Assembly: GCA_030418545.1 (NCBI GenBank)
Contig: QAIB01000006.1
Coordinates: forward strand, 62,001 to 126,000
From: Xenophilus aerolatus
GTDB taxonomy: Bacteria > Pseudomonadota > Gammaproteobacteria > Burkholderiales > Burkholderiaceae_C
Direction: 5' to 3'
Length of the DNA: 64,000 nt
Position 1 is the first letter of the stretch. Each line of letters starts with the position of its first letter. Of this stretch, positions 16,040 to 25,115 are shown piece after piece. Made by a program: the position numbers and the translations under genes. The notes beneath the pieces are model-generated. The model saw nothing but the letters and a program-made list of their open reading frames with translations. It did no database searches and was not told where the DNA came from.

Positions 16040-17050
16040 ATGACATCGACATCGTCGACGCGGACCCGTGTGGCCATGGCCAGCCTGGTCCTGCTGGGCC
16101 TCGCAGCCTGTGGGAAGACGGACGACAAGGCGGCCGCGCCGCCCGCCGCAGCCCCGGCCGCTGCGGCCGCGGCCGCGGCCGCAGGCAAGCCGAGCGGTGC
16201 CCCGGCAACCGCCGCCAACGCGGACAACGCATCGCAGCAGTGGGACAAGAAGGCCCAGGCGTACATCCAGATCAACAACCGGCTGCTCAAGTTCAACAGC
16301 AGCGTCAACGAGACCTTCGCGCAGTGGGCGGCGCAGGCGCGCGCCAAGGTGGCCAAGGGCGACTTCAAGGCCATCCGCACCGACACGCACTACTTCGACG
16401 ACTCCTTCGTCAAGAACATCAAGGCGGCGCTGGACAACCCCGCCAGCATGCCGGCGGCCGACGCCGCGGCGCGCAACCTGCTGGAGACGACGCAGAAGTA
16501 CGTGCCCAACTGGAAGAGCCTCGAGGAATACAACAAGGCCAAGAAGTACGAGGACGACAACGGCGCCGAAGGCAAGCGCATGCTTCCGATGTACATCGAG
16601 GGCGTGGAGAAGATCAACGACGCGCTCAAGCAGTTCTCGGCCGCCGTCGACGACGTGGCGAGGGAATCCAACGCCAAGGCGCTGGCGGCCTACAAGGCCA
16701 GCGGCAAGCTGCTGGAGCTCTACAAGGCCGAGGCGCTGAACGCCGCGCGCGCGGTGGCGGACACCTTCAGCAGCGCCAAGGACTTCAAGGACGCAGCCAA
16801 GATCGAGAAGGCCAACGCACAGTTGGCGATCATGGAAGCCAAGCTCGTCGACATGCGCGCCGAGCACGAAAAGCGCAAGGCCGAATCGCCCAAGAGCCTG
16901 CCGATGATCGACCGCTACGACTCGATCTCGTCCAGCCTGACGGCGTTCGCGGGCGCCTACCGCGAGGCGCGCAAGAACCCCCAGAAGTTCAACGACGCCA
17001 TCGGCAAGTTCAACGACGCGATCGACGCCAGCAACATGATGAGCCGCTGA
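16040..17050 (+). CDS. DUF3829-family lipoprotein (YiiG-like)
   Basis: The 336-aa product starts at ATG 16040 after an AGAGAG site. Its signal peptide has lipobox LAAC near residue 20. An Ala/Pro-rich stretch (residues ~28-52) is followed by a long, charged, mostly helical domain (KAQAYIQINNRLLKFNSSVN to FNDAIDAS). This pattern matches DUF3829, represented by E. coli YiiG, a lipoprotein of unknown function. Lys/Glu-rich heptads suggest a helical bundle. It stands alone between two unrelated units. Confidence 0.85.
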   Translation: MTSTSSTRTRVAMASLVLLGLAACGKTDDKAAAPPAAAPAAAAAAAAAGKPSGAPATAANADNASQQWDKKAQAYIQINNRLLKFNSSVNETFAQWAAQARAKVAKGDFKAIRTDTHYFDDSFVKNIKAALDNPASMPAADAAARNLLETTQKYVPNWKSLEEYNKAKKYEDDNGAEGKRMLPMYIEGVEKINDALKQFSAAVDDVARESNAKALAAYKASGKLLELYKAEALNAARAVADTFSSAKDFKDAAKIEKANAQLAIMEAKLVDMRAEHEKRKAESPKSLPMIDRYDSISSSLTAFAGAYREARKNPQKFNDAIGKFNDAIDASNMMSR

Positions 17051-17202
17051 CGCGGACCCCGGCCGCGATGCACGCGGCCACGACGTGCGCCCCGCTCGAG
17101 TCCGCTCGGCGGGGCGCACTGCTTTTGCGACGTCCACCTCGCTGGAGGCATGCGTCACAGCACCCGTGGCCCACCCCAACGACCGTTTCACCCACCACAA
17201 CG

Positions 17203-17253
17203 TGTTTCTCAGAGCGAAACATGATTGTGACTGATGCAACGCCTGCCTAAAGT
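17203..17253 (+). promoter_or_regulatory. Promoter and operator-like dyad for the lactonase/aldolase operon
   Basis: An inverted repeat TGTTTC (17203-17208) N7 GAAACA (17216-17221) is followed by a -35 TTGTGA (17225-17230), a 17-base spacer and a -10 TAAAGT (17248-17253). The gene starts 45 bases later, after an AGGAG site (17286-17290). The dyad resembles IclR-family operators, and two IclR genes lie downstream in the same island. Confidence 0.6.
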
Positions 17254-17298
17254 CCGTCCCGATCCCGGCGCCAAGACGCCGCGACAGGAGACGAACCG

Positions 17299-18255
17299 AT
17301 GCACCCCTCTGCCACCCTGCCCGCGACGCTGCCAGCCTCGGCGCGCGCGGCCCTGGACGCAGCGGCCGTGCCCTTCTCCGCCGGCGCGCAGCCGCCCGCG
17401 ACGGCCCTGCCGGCCGGCGCCTGCGATGCCCACCTCCACGTCTACGACGCCCGCTTCCCCGCCGTGCCCGGCGCGCGCCTGACGCCGCCCGACGCCAGCG
17501 TGGCGGACTACCGCCGCCTGCAGCAGCGCACCGGGCTGAGCCGCGCCGTCGTCGTCACCCCCTCCACCTACGGCACCGACAACCGCCCGATGCTGCAGGC
17601 GCTGCAGGCCCTCGGCGACGCTGCGCGCGGCGTGGCGGTGATCGACGGCACCGAAGCCGACGCCGAGCTCCAGAGCCTGCACGCGCAGGGCGTGCGCGGC
17701 GTGCGGCTGAACCTGTCGCTGGGCGTGGGCACGCATGCGGACATGCTCATGCCCATCGCGCAGCGCATCGCACCGCTGGGCTGGCACCTGCAGTTGCTGA
17801 TGCCGGCCGACCTGCTGCAGGCCCGGGCCGACGTGCTGTCCGCACTGCCCGTGCCCCTGGTCTTCGACCACTTCGCGCGGCTGTCGCCCGCCGATGCCGG
17901 CCGCCATCCCGCGCACGCCGTGGTGCTGCAGCTGCTGCGCGCCGGCCGGGCCTGGATCAAGCTGTCCGGTGGCTACCTGGTGAGCCCCGAGCACAGCACC
18001 GAGGACCCGGCCCTCGATGCCCTGGCGCGCAGCTTCCTCGAGGCCGCGCCCGGGCGCGTCGTCTGGGGCAGCGACTGGCCGCATGCCACCGCCTCGGCCG
18101 GCCTGCAGCCGATGCCCGACGACGCACGCCAGCTCGACCGACTCGAGCAATGGACCGGCGGCGGCGCGCTCTTCGCCCAGGTGCTGGTGCGCAACCCGGC
18201 CGTGCTCTACGGCTTCGATCCCCTTCCCGAACTTCAAGAACACACCGAGACATGA
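17299..18255 (+). CDS. Amidohydrolase-2 family lactonase (LigI/galactarolactone-isomerase-like)
   Basis: A 318-aa TIM-barrel hydrolase. The metal/substrate HxH-type motif is CDAHLHVYD near residue 43. VVVTPSTYGTDN is near 91 and the catalytic-Asp motif GSDWPHA is near 258. The family includes 2-pyrone-4,6-dicarboxylate lactonase and D-galactarolactone isomerase; both act on cyclic esters of acidic substrates. It begins an operon: a Bug receptor overlaps its stop (ATGA), then an RraA-like aldolase and a 2-hydroxyacid dehydrogenase follow. A close paralogue lies at 24174-25100. The N-terminal 40 residues are a flexible Ala/Pro leader without a clear signal peptide. Confidence 0.85.
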   Translation: MHPSATLPATLPASARAALDAAAVPFSAGAQPPATALPAGACDAHLHVYDARFPAVPGARLTPPDASVADYRRLQQRTGLSRAVVVTPSTYGTDNRPMLQALQALGDAARGVAVIDGTEADAELQSLHAQGVRGVRLNLSLGVGTHADMLMPIAQRIAPLGWHLQLLMPADLLQARADVLSALPVPLVFDHFARLSPADAGRHPAHAVVLQLLRAGRAWIKLSGGYLVSPEHSTEDPALDALARSFLEAAPGRVVWGSDWPHATASAGLQPMPDDARQLDRLEQWTGGGALFAQVLVRNPAVLYGFDPLPELQEHTET

Positions 18256-19244
18256 CCTCCTCCTCCACATTCGTCACCCGTCGCACCCTCATCGCCGGTG
18301 CCGCCGCCTTGCTGGCTACCGGCGGCGCGCTGGCCCAGGGCGACTGGCCCACCGGCCGCGTCATCACCTGGGTGGTGCCCTATCCGCCCGGCGGCAGCAC
18401 CGACGTCCTGGGCCGCGCCGTGGCGCAGAAGCTGGGCGGCACCCTCGGCACGAACGTGATCGTGGACAACCGCGCAGGCGCCACCGGCACCATCGGCGCC
18501 GCCTATGTCGCCAAGTCGGCGCCCGACGGCTACACGCTGCTGGGCACCTCCATCGGCCCGCAGGCCATCGCACCGCACCTGATGGGCAAGCTGCCCTACG
18601 ACCCTATCGGCGGCTTCGCGCCGGTGGCGATCATCGGCACCATCCCGCACATCCTGGTGGTGGGCGCGAACCAGCCCTACCGCAGCGTGGCCGACCTGCT
18701 GGCCGCGGCCAAGGCCCAGCCGGGCAAGCTGGCCTTCGCCTCCGGAGGCACCGGCACCATCCTGCAGATGCAGGGCGAACTGCTGGCACAACAGTCCGGT
18801 GCCCGCTTCATCCATGTTCCCTACAAGGGCGACACGCCCGCGGTGCAGGACACGCTGGGCGAACAGGTGAACTTCATGTTCGCGCCGGCCGCCGCGGCGC
18901 TGCCGCATGTGCAGTCGGGCCGCCTGCGGGCATTGGCCGTCACCTCGGCCGCGCGCCTCAAGGCCCTGCCCGACGTCCCGACCATGGGCGAGGCCGGCCT
19001 CAAGGACTTCGTCGTCGAGCAGTGGCAGGCGGTCTTCGCGCCGGCCGGCACGCCGGCACCCATCGTCGATCGCCTCAACCGCGACATCAACGCCGCACTC
19101 AAGACGCCCGACGTGCTCGCCCTGGCCGACAAGCTGGGGGTGAACCTGGTGGGCGGCACGCCCGCGCAGCTGGGCGCGCTGCAGAAGTCCGACTCCGCCA
19201 AGTGGGCCGAGGTCATCCGCAAGGGTGGCATCAAGGCCGACTGA
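18252..19244 (+). CDS. Bug-family periplasmic solute receptor
   Basis: 330 aa. The signal peptide has a twin-Arg-like start (TRRTLIAGAAALLATGGALA), cleaved before QGDW. Mature motifs are VVPYPPGGSTDV, SAPDGYTLLG, LPYDPIGGF and FIHVPYKGD. It overlaps the amidohydrolase stop by four bases, so receptor and enzyme are made together. It probably captures the lactone or the acid that the amidohydrolase and aldolase consume. No TctAB permease lies nearby. Confidence 0.92.
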   Translation: MTSSSTFVTRRTLIAGAAALLATGGALAQGDWPTGRVITWVVPYPPGGSTDVLGRAVAQKLGGTLGTNVIVDNRAGATGTIGAAYVAKSAPDGYTLLGTSIGPQAIAPHLMGKLPYDPIGGFAPVAIIGTIPHILVVGANQPYRSVADLLAAAKAQPGKLAFASGGTGTILQMQGELLAQQSGARFIHVPYKGDTPAVQDTLGEQVNFMFAPAAAALPHVQSGRLRALAVTSAARLKALPDVPTMGEAGLKDFVVEQWQAVFAPAGTPAPIVDRLNRDINAALKTPDVLALADKLGVNLVGGTPAQLGALQKSDSAKWAEVIRKGGIKAD

Positions 19245-19297
19245 TTCTTCCGCCCCTTCCTTCCCCGTCCTCCTCTTCTCACGAATCGAGCCACACC

Positions 19298-19984
19298 ATG
19301 AGCCAACTCCCAGAAATCATCCGCGACATCGAGCGTGTCGCCCCCGAGGTCGTCGCCAAGGCGAAGACCTTCCAGGCCGCCATCCTGGCCGACGTGGCCG
19401 GTCGCCGCGGCACCATGAGCGCCCGCGTCGCGCCGGTGGACAAGCAAATGATCGTGGCCGGCCCGGCCTTCACCGTCGAAGTGCGCCCCGGCGACAACCT
19501 GATGATCCATGCCGCCATCGCGCTGGCCCAGCCGGGCGACGTGCTGGTGATCGACGGCAAGGGCGACCAGACGGCCGCCCTCATGGGCACGCTGATGCTC
19601 AGCGCCTGCAAGAAGCGCGGCCTGGCTGGCGTGATCGTCGACGGCGCGATCCGCGACAAGCTGGAACTGCTGCAGCTGGACTTCCCGGTCTTCAGCGCCG
19701 GCTTCAACCCGGCCGGCCCCACCAAGTTCGTGCCCGGCCGCATCAACCACCCGATCTCGGCCGGTGGCGCCAGCGTCAACCCCGGCGACCTGGTGGTGGG
19801 CGATGCCGACGGCGTGGTGGTGATCGAGCGCGAGAAGGCGCCCGCCATGCTGGACCTGGCCGACAAGAAGGTGGCCGACGAGGCCGCCCGCCTCGAATCC
19901 ATCGCGCGTGGCGACACTGCCGCCAAGTGGCTGCCCGCCGCGCTGCGCGCCGCCGGCGTGCTGAAGGAAGGCGAGTCGCTGTGA
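19298..19984 (+). CDS. RraA-like class II aldolase/decarboxylase (HMG/CHA aldolase type)
   Basis: 228 aa. The fold of the RraA/4-hydroxy-4-methyl-2-oxoglutarate aldolase family is clear: GDVLVIDGKGDQTAALMG near residue 85 and the catalytic GAIRDKLEL near 115, which keeps the RD-x2-E metal/pyruvate motif that distinguishes true aldolases from RraA. The reaction would release pyruvate from a 4-hydroxy-2-oxo acid or decarboxylate oxaloacetate. In the PDC pathway LigK of this type acts after LigI-like lactonases, which fits the neighbouring amidohydrolase. Its stop overlaps the GTG start of the dehydrogenase. Confidence 0.87.
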   Translation: MSQLPEIIRDIERVAPEVVAKAKTFQAAILADVAGRRGTMSARVAPVDKQMIVAGPAFTVEVRPGDNLMIHAAIALAQPGDVLVIDGKGDQTAALMGTLMLSACKKRGLAGVIVDGAIRDKLELLQLDFPVFSAGFNPAGPTKFVPGRINHPISAGGASVNPGDLVVGDADGVVVIEREKAPAMLDLADKKVADEAARLESIARGDTAAKWLPAALRAAGVLKEGESL

Positions 19985-20895
19985 GCACGGTACTCATCAC
20001 CGCCGCCGACCTGGCACCGCAGGCCCTGGACCTGCTGAAGAACATGGAAGTGGTCTACGCCGGCAAGACGCCGACCGACGAAGACCTGCTGGCCCTGTGC
20101 AAGCGCCACGACCCGGTGGCGATCATCGTGCGCTACGGCAAGGTGAGCGCCGAGATGATGGACGCGGCACCGTCGCTGAAGGTCATCTCCAAGCACGGCA
20201 GCGGCACCGACACCATCGACAAGGCGGCCGCCAAGGCGCGCGGCATCGAGGTGGTGGCCGCCGTCGGCGCCAACGCCGCGGCCGTGGCCGAGCAGGCCCT
20301 GGCCCTGATGCTGGCCTGCGCCAAGTCGGTGGTGCCGCTCGATGCGCGCATGCACGCCGGCCACTGGGACAAGGCCACGCACAAGAGCCTGGAACTGGGC
20401 GGCCGCACCGTGGGCCTGGTGGGCCTGGGCGCCATCGGCCAGCGCTTCGCGCGCATGGCGGATGCCATCGGCATGCGGGTGATCGGCTTCGACCCCTACG
20501 CCAAGAACCTGCCCGACTACATCGAGACCGCCGAGCTCGCCACGATCTGGCGCGAGGCCGACGTGATCTCGCTGCACTGCCCGCTCACCGACGAGAACCG
20601 CGGCATGCTCAACGCCGACACGCTGGCCCAGTGCAAGCGCGGCGTGATCGTGGTCAACACCGCGCGCGGCGGCCTGATTGACGAGGCGGCGCTGCTGGCC
20701 GCCGTGCGCTCGGGCCAGGTGGGCGGCGCGGGCCTGGACAGCTTCGCGGTCGAGCCGATGACGGCCGGCCACCCCTTCCAGGGCCAGGAGCGCATCGTGC
20801 TGAGCCCGCACATCGGCGGCGTGACCAGCGACGCCTACGTCAACATGGGCGTGGCGGCAGCGAAGAATCTGCTGGCCGTGGTCGAACGCGGCTGA
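19981..20895 (+). CDS. D-isomer-specific 2-hydroxyacid dehydrogenase
   Basis: 304 aa, GTG start at 19981 inside the previous stop (GTGA). The NAD-binding motif GLVGLGAIGQRFARM is near residue 144. The catalytic triad positions are Arg in NTARGGLID, Glu in FAVEPM and His in SPHIGGV. It interconverts a 2-oxo acid and a D-2-hydroxy acid with NAD(H). Next to an aldolase that yields 2-oxo acids, it may reduce the product or oxidise a hydroxyacid substrate of the pathway. The TDENRGMLN and SDAYVNMGV segments resemble the phosphoglycerate dehydrogenase-like branch. Confidence 0.9.
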   Translation: MSTVLITAADLAPQALDLLKNMEVVYAGKTPTDEDLLALCKRHDPVAIIVRYGKVSAEMMDAAPSLKVISKHGSGTDTIDKAAAKARGIEVVAAVGANAAAVAEQALALMLACAKSVVPLDARMHAGHWDKATHKSLELGGRTVGLVGLGAIGQRFARMADAIGMRVIGFDPYAKNLPDYIETAELATIWREADVISLHCPLTDENRGMLNADTLAQCKRGVIVVNTARGGLIDEAALLAAVRSGQVGGAGLDSFAVEPMTAGHPFQGQERIVLSPHIGGVTSDAYVNMGVAAAKNLLAVVERG

Positions 20896-20967
20896 GTTCC
20901 GCCGCGGGCGAGAAGCGCAGGCGCCTCGCGAAGCGCGCAACGACGACCCCACCCAACGGAGACAACC

Positions 20968-21987
20968 ATGACCCATCGACTCTCGCACGGCCTGCTCGCC
21001 GCCGCCCTCGGCGCCGCCCTGTGGGGCTGCGCCAGCGCGCCGCCGCCGGCGGCGCAGCGCCCCTCCGAGGCCAGCATCGCGGCCCACGTCGCCGCCGCCA
21101 CGCGCGCCGCGGGCAGCGACCTGGGCGAGGTGCTGACGCTGTGCAAGCCGGTGCCCACCGCGCGGCCGGTGCAGGACGAGGCCGCCGACCGCGGCCTGCG
21201 CGCCCTGATCGCCCGCCCGGCACCGCCACCCGGCCGCGCCTTCGACAACCTGTACTTCGTCGGCGGCGACTGGTCCAGCGCCTGGGCCATCGACACACCC
21301 GAGGGCATCATCCTGCTCGATGCGCTCAACAACCAAGTCGAGGCGGCCGCGCTGATCGAGGGCGGCATGCGCAAGCTCGGGCTGGACCCGGCGCGCATCC
21401 GCTACATCGTGGTCAGCCACGGCCACGGCGACCACTACGGCGGCGCGCCCTATCTGGCGCAGAAGTACGGCGCCCGCGTGGTCATGAGCGACATCGACTG
21501 GACCATGATGGAAACGCGGCTGGAATTCGCCACGCCCATCTGGGGCGCGCCACCCAAGCGCGACATCAGCGTCAAGGACGGCGACAAGCTCACGCTCGGC
21601 GGCACCAGCCTCACGCTGTACGTGACGCCCGGCCACACCTGGGGCACGCTGTCGCCGGTGTTCGACGTCACCTGGCAAGGCAAGAAGCATCGCGTGCTTC
21701 TGTGGGGCGGCACCGGCTTCAACTTCGGCGCCGACATTCCGCGCATGGAAACCTACGGCCGCTCCACGCAGCGCATGGCGCAGGTCGTGCGCGCCGAAGG
21801 CATCGACGTGATGCTGTCCAACCATTCGCGCGTGGACGGCTCGCAGGGCAAGCTGGCCCGGCTGCGCGAGGCGGGCGGCACGGGTCCCAACCCGTTCGTG
21901 GTGGGCGAGCCGACCGTCGAGCGCACGCTGACCGTGATGAACGAATGCTCGCTGGCCCAGCGAGACCGTTTCGCCCTGCTGCGCTGA
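20968..21987 (+). CDS. Subclass B3-like metallo-beta-lactamase-fold lipoprotein
   Basis: 339 aa. The N-terminal signal ends in LWGC near residue 16, so it may be a lipoprotein. Zinc-site motifs are SHGHGDHYGGAPYL (HxHxDH, near residue 150), TPGHTWGT near 212 and NHSRVDG near 275. WAIDTPEGIILLDA is the typical MBL strand before the site. Subclass B3 beta-lactamases share this layout, but here the gene sits within a lactone/acid catabolic island, so a periplasmic lactone or ester hydrolase is equally plausible. It starts 72 bases after the dehydrogenase in the same direction. Confidence 0.8.
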   Translation: MTHRLSHGLLAAALGAALWGCASAPPPAAQRPSEASIAAHVAAATRAAGSDLGEVLTLCKPVPTARPVQDEAADRGLRALIARPAPPPGRAFDNLYFVGGDWSSAWAIDTPEGIILLDALNNQVEAAALIEGGMRKLGLDPARIRYIVVSHGHGDHYGGAPYLAQKYGARVVMSDIDWTMMETRLEFATPIWGAPPKRDISVKDGDKLTLGGTSLTLYVTPGHTWGTLSPVFDVTWQGKKHRVLLWGGTGFNFGADIPRMETYGRSTQRMAQVVRAEGIDVMLSNHSRVDGSQGKLARLREAGGTGPNPFVVGEPTVERTLTVMNECSLAQRDRFALLR

Positions 21988-22135
21988 GCACGAAGGCGAA
22001 CGCCCCGCGCCCGGCAAGGCCCGGGCAACGGGCGGACGCCTGCTGGACGTGCCGTCGCGCCTTCGAGCCCGATCAGGCACATGACCCGAAGGCCGCCCCG
22101 TGCACGGGCCGCCGCGACTTTCACAAGGAAACATC

Positions 22136-23113
22136 ATGAAGACATCCGCCTTCAAGGCCGTGCTGCTGGCCGCGATCACCGCCCTCGGCTTCAACGCATC
22201 CGCGCCGGCACAACCGGCCTGGCCCGACCGGCCGATCAAGCTGGTCGTGCCCTACCCCGCCGGCGGCAACGCCGATGCCACCGCGCGGCTGCTGGCCACG
22301 CAGCTGTCGGACCGGCTGGGCCAGCAGGTGCTGGTGGACAACCGCCCGGGCGGAGGCGGCACCATCGGCGCCACCGCGGTGGCGAAGGCGCCCGCCGACG
22401 GCTACACGCTGCTGCTCGACGCGACCGCCTTCACCGTCAACCCGAGCCTGTTCAGCAAGCTGGCCTACGACCCGACCAAGGACTTCGCGCCGATCTCGCA
22501 GATCACCCGCGTGCCCATGCTGCTCGTGGTGCCTGCCGCCTCGCCGCTGAAGTCGCCGGCCGACCTGGTCCGTGCCGCGAAGGCCTCGCCCGGCAAGCTG
22601 AGCTATGCCTCGGCCGGCAACGGGGGCGCGCAGCATCTGGCCGCCGAGCTCTACAAGCAGGGCGCCAAGCTGTCGATGGTGCACATTCCCTACCGCGGCG
22701 GAGCGCCCGCGCTGACCGACCTCACCGGCGGCCAGGTGGACCTGATGTTCAGCGCCACCTCGGCCTCGGGCACCTTCGTCAAGAGCGGCAAGCTGCGCGC
22801 CCTGGCCATCACCTCCGCCGAGCGCTCCGCCGACTGGCCGGACCTGCCGACGGTGGCCGAAACGGGCCTGCCGGGCTTTGCGGTCTACGAATGGAACGGG
22901 CTCTTCGCGCCGGCGGGCACGCCGCCCGCGGTGCTGCAGCGGCTGGAGACCGAGACCCGCGCGGCGCTGTCCTCGGCCGAGCTGAAGTCGCGCCTGTCGG
23001 ACCTGGGCGTGCAGCCTGTGGGCTCCAGCAGCGCGGACTTCCGCCGCTTCGTGCAGGCGGAAACGACGCGCTGGGCCGACGTCATCAAGCGCGCGGGCAT
23101 CCGCATGGACTGA
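22136..23113 (+). CDS. Bug-family periplasmic solute receptor
   Basis: 325 aa, ATG 22136 after an AAGGAA site. The signal peptide is cleaved after SAPA, then QPAWPDRPIKLVVPYPAGGN. Bug motifs are APADGYTLLLD, LAYDPTKDFAP, VHIPYRGGAPAL and LPTVAETGLPGF. The Asn in PAGGNAD and the WNGLFAPAG segment group it with the receptor at 30032-31003 (EWNGVFVPKG). First of a run of two adjacent Bug genes. Ligand unknown, presumably a carboxylate used by this island. Confidence 0.9.
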   Translation: MKTSAFKAVLLAAITALGFNASAPAQPAWPDRPIKLVVPYPAGGNADATARLLATQLSDRLGQQVLVDNRPGGGGTIGATAVAKAPADGYTLLLDATAFTVNPSLFSKLAYDPTKDFAPISQITRVPMLLVVPAASPLKSPADLVRAAKASPGKLSYASAGNGGAQHLAAELYKQGAKLSMVHIPYRGGAPALTDLTGGQVDLMFSATSASGTFVKSGKLRALAITSAERSADWPDLPTVAETGLPGFAVYEWNGLFAPAGTPPAVLQRLETETRAALSSAELKSRLSDLGVQPVGSSSADFRRFVQAETTRWADVIKRAGIRMD

Positions 23114-23181
23114 GCGCGAGCGCCGTCCATCCCGTCCTGTCCGCTGCGCGCAGAACACATCCTTCCTCATCTCTCGACACC

Positions 23182-24177
23182 ATGACCTTCCCGAACACCC
23201 AGGCGCTGCGGCGCTCCACCATCGCGGCGCTGCTGGCCGTGCCTTTGCTCGCCGCGTCCGGCCTCGCATCGGCCCAGACCGACTGGCCCAACCGGACGGT
23301 GAAGATCGTCGTTCCCTACGCCCCCGGTGGCGCCGTGGACGTCGTGACCCGCAAGATGGCGCAGAAGCTCGGCGAGCAGACCGGCCAGAGTTTCATCGTC
23401 GAGAACAAGCCCGGCGCCAGCAGCACCATCGGCGCCATGCAGGTGGCGCGGTCCGAGCCGGACGGCTACACCCTGGTGGCCAACGACACGAGCTACGCCC
23501 TGCTGCCGCACATCTTCAAGAAGCTGCCCTTCGACCACGCCAACGACCTGCTCCCGGTGAGTGCCTTCGTGTTCGCACCCTTCACCCTGGTGGTGAACAG
23601 CAACTCCCCCTACAAGACCCTGCCCGAGCTCCTGGCCTTCGCCAAGGCCAACCCGGGCAAAGTAACCTATGGCAGCGGCGGCGCCGGCACGCTGCCGCAT
23701 TTCAGTGCCGAAGCCCTGGGCCTGGCAACGGGCACCAAGCTGCTGCACGTTCCCTTCAAGGGCGCGGCGGAAGCCACGCAGGCGCTGATGGGCGGCACGA
23801 TCGACATGCAGTTCGCCTCGCCCTCGGGCGTGATCGGCAACGTCAAGGGCGGCAAGCTGCGCCTGCTGGCCATCAGCGGCGAGCGCCGCGTGCCCCTGCT
23901 TCCCGACGTGCCGACCTTTGCCGAGGCCGGCGTGAAGGACTTCAGCGTCATCAACTGGACGGGGCTGTGGGCGCCGAAGGGCACGCCGCCGGCCGTCATG
24001 CAGCGGCTGCAGGCCGAGATCGCCAAAGCCATGAAGGCAGACGACATGAAGGCCTTCGCCGAGAGCGTGGCCGCGGAGCCGCGCCTGCTCGACGCCAGCG
24101 CCTTCGGCAAGCTGCTCAAGGACAGCACGGCGCGCTGGGGGCAGGTGGTCGCGCAGTCCGGCTTCGAAAAGCAATGA
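23182..24177 (+). CDS. Bug-family periplasmic solute receptor
   Basis: 331 aa, signal peptide cleaved after GLASA, mature start QTDWPNRTVKIVVPYAPGG. The binding loop has AVDVVTRKMAQKLG in place of the commoner TD. EPDGYTLVAND, LLHVPFKGAAEA and LPDVPTFAEAG are clear. Its stop overlaps the ATG of the second amidohydrolase, the mirror of the arrangement at 18252. This pairing implies that receptor and lactonase share a substrate. Confidence 0.9.
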   Translation: MTFPNTQALRRSTIAALLAVPLLAASGLASAQTDWPNRTVKIVVPYAPGGAVDVVTRKMAQKLGEQTGQSFIVENKPGASSTIGAMQVARSEPDGYTLVANDTSYALLPHIFKKLPFDHANDLLPVSAFVFAPFTLVVNSNSPYKTLPELLAFAKANPGKVTYGSGGAGTLPHFSAEALGLATGTKLLHVPFKGAAEATQALMGGTIDMQFASPSGVIGNVKGGKLRLLAISGERRVPLLPDVPTFAEAGVKDFSVINWTGLWAPKGTPPAVMQRLQAEIAKAMKADDMKAFAESVAAEPRLLDASAFGKLLKDSTARWGQVVAQSGFEKQ

Positions 24178-25100
24178 ACGGGGCGTCCGACTCCGGCTCG
24201 GACGGGCCAGCCGGCGTGGCCGGGCCCGTTCCGCATTCGGCCGGCGAACAGCCCCCGGCGCTGCGCCTGCCACCGCTGGCCTGCGACAGCCACATGCACA
24301 TCTTCGACCCGCGCTTCGCGCCGTCGAAGCACTGGAAGCGCCAGCCGCCCGATGCGCCGGTGGCCGCCTACCGGCAGCTGCAGGCGCGCATCGGCACGCA
24401 GCGCGCCGTGATCGTGACGCCCTCCACCTACGGCACCGACAACGCCTGCACGCTCGACGCGCTGGCGCAGATGGGCGAGGCCGCCCGCGGCGTGGCCGTG
24501 GTCGAGGCGGGCGTCGACGCGATCGAACTGCAGCGCCTGCATGCGCTGGGCGTGCGCGGCCTGCGCGTCAACTTCGTGACGCCGCAGTCCTGGGGCACGA
24601 CCACACCGCAGATGCTTGCCACGCTGGCGGCCAAGGTCGCTCCGCTGGGCTGGCACATCCAGGTCTTCGTGCATCCGGAACAGCTGCTGGCCATGGCCGC
24701 GCTGCTGCGCGGGCTGCCCGTGCCGCTGGTGGTGGACCACATGGCGCGGCTCGATCCAGCGCAGGGCGCAGGCGGCGAAGCCTTCGACCTGCTGTGCAGC
24801 CTGCTCGATGCAGGCAACACCTGGGTCAAGCTCTCGGGCGCCTACATGCGCTCGGCCGTGGGCGGGCCCAGCTATGCCGACACGGTGGCCGCTGGCCAGG
24901 CGCTCGTGCGCCGCGCGCCCGAACGCCTGGTGTGGGGCAGCGACTGGCCCCACACGACCGAAACGCCCGGCAGCGTGGACGATGCCGCGCTGGTCGACCT
25001 GCTCGGCCGCTGGTGCGAGGGCGACGCCGAACGGATCGCGCGCATCCTGGTCGACAACCCGGCGAAGCTCTACGACTTCGGCCCCGTGCCATCTTCCTGA
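24174..25100 (+). CDS. Amidohydrolase-2 family lactonase, paralogue of the one at 17299
   Basis: A 308-aa TIM-barrel protein. Motifs are CDSHMHIFDPRF near residue 38, VIVTPSTYGTDN near 80, VVDHMARLDP near 187 and VWGSDWPHTT near 253. Long stretches match the enzyme at 17299-18255 (PSTYGTDN, ARGVAVV, SGAYM/SGGYL), so the two arose by duplication and may handle related lactones. ATG 24174 overlaps the Bug stop (ATGA). An SMP-30 lactonase follows 15 bases later, adding a second kind of lactone-opening enzyme to the unit. Confidence 0.87.
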   Translation: MNGASDSGSDGPAGVAGPVPHSAGEQPPALRLPPLACDSHMHIFDPRFAPSKHWKRQPPDAPVAAYRQLQARIGTQRAVIVTPSTYGTDNACTLDALAQMGEAARGVAVVEAGVDAIELQRLHALGVRGLRVNFVTPQSWGTTTPQMLATLAAKVAPLGWHIQVFVHPEQLLAMAALLRGLPVPLVVDHMARLDPAQGAGGEAFDLLCSLLDAGNTWVKLSGAYMRSAVGGPSYADTVAAGQALVRRAPERLVWGSDWPHTTETPGSVDDAALVDLLGRWCEGDAERIARILVDNPAKLYDFGPVPSS

Positions 25101-25115
25101 AAGAGCGCAGATTTC

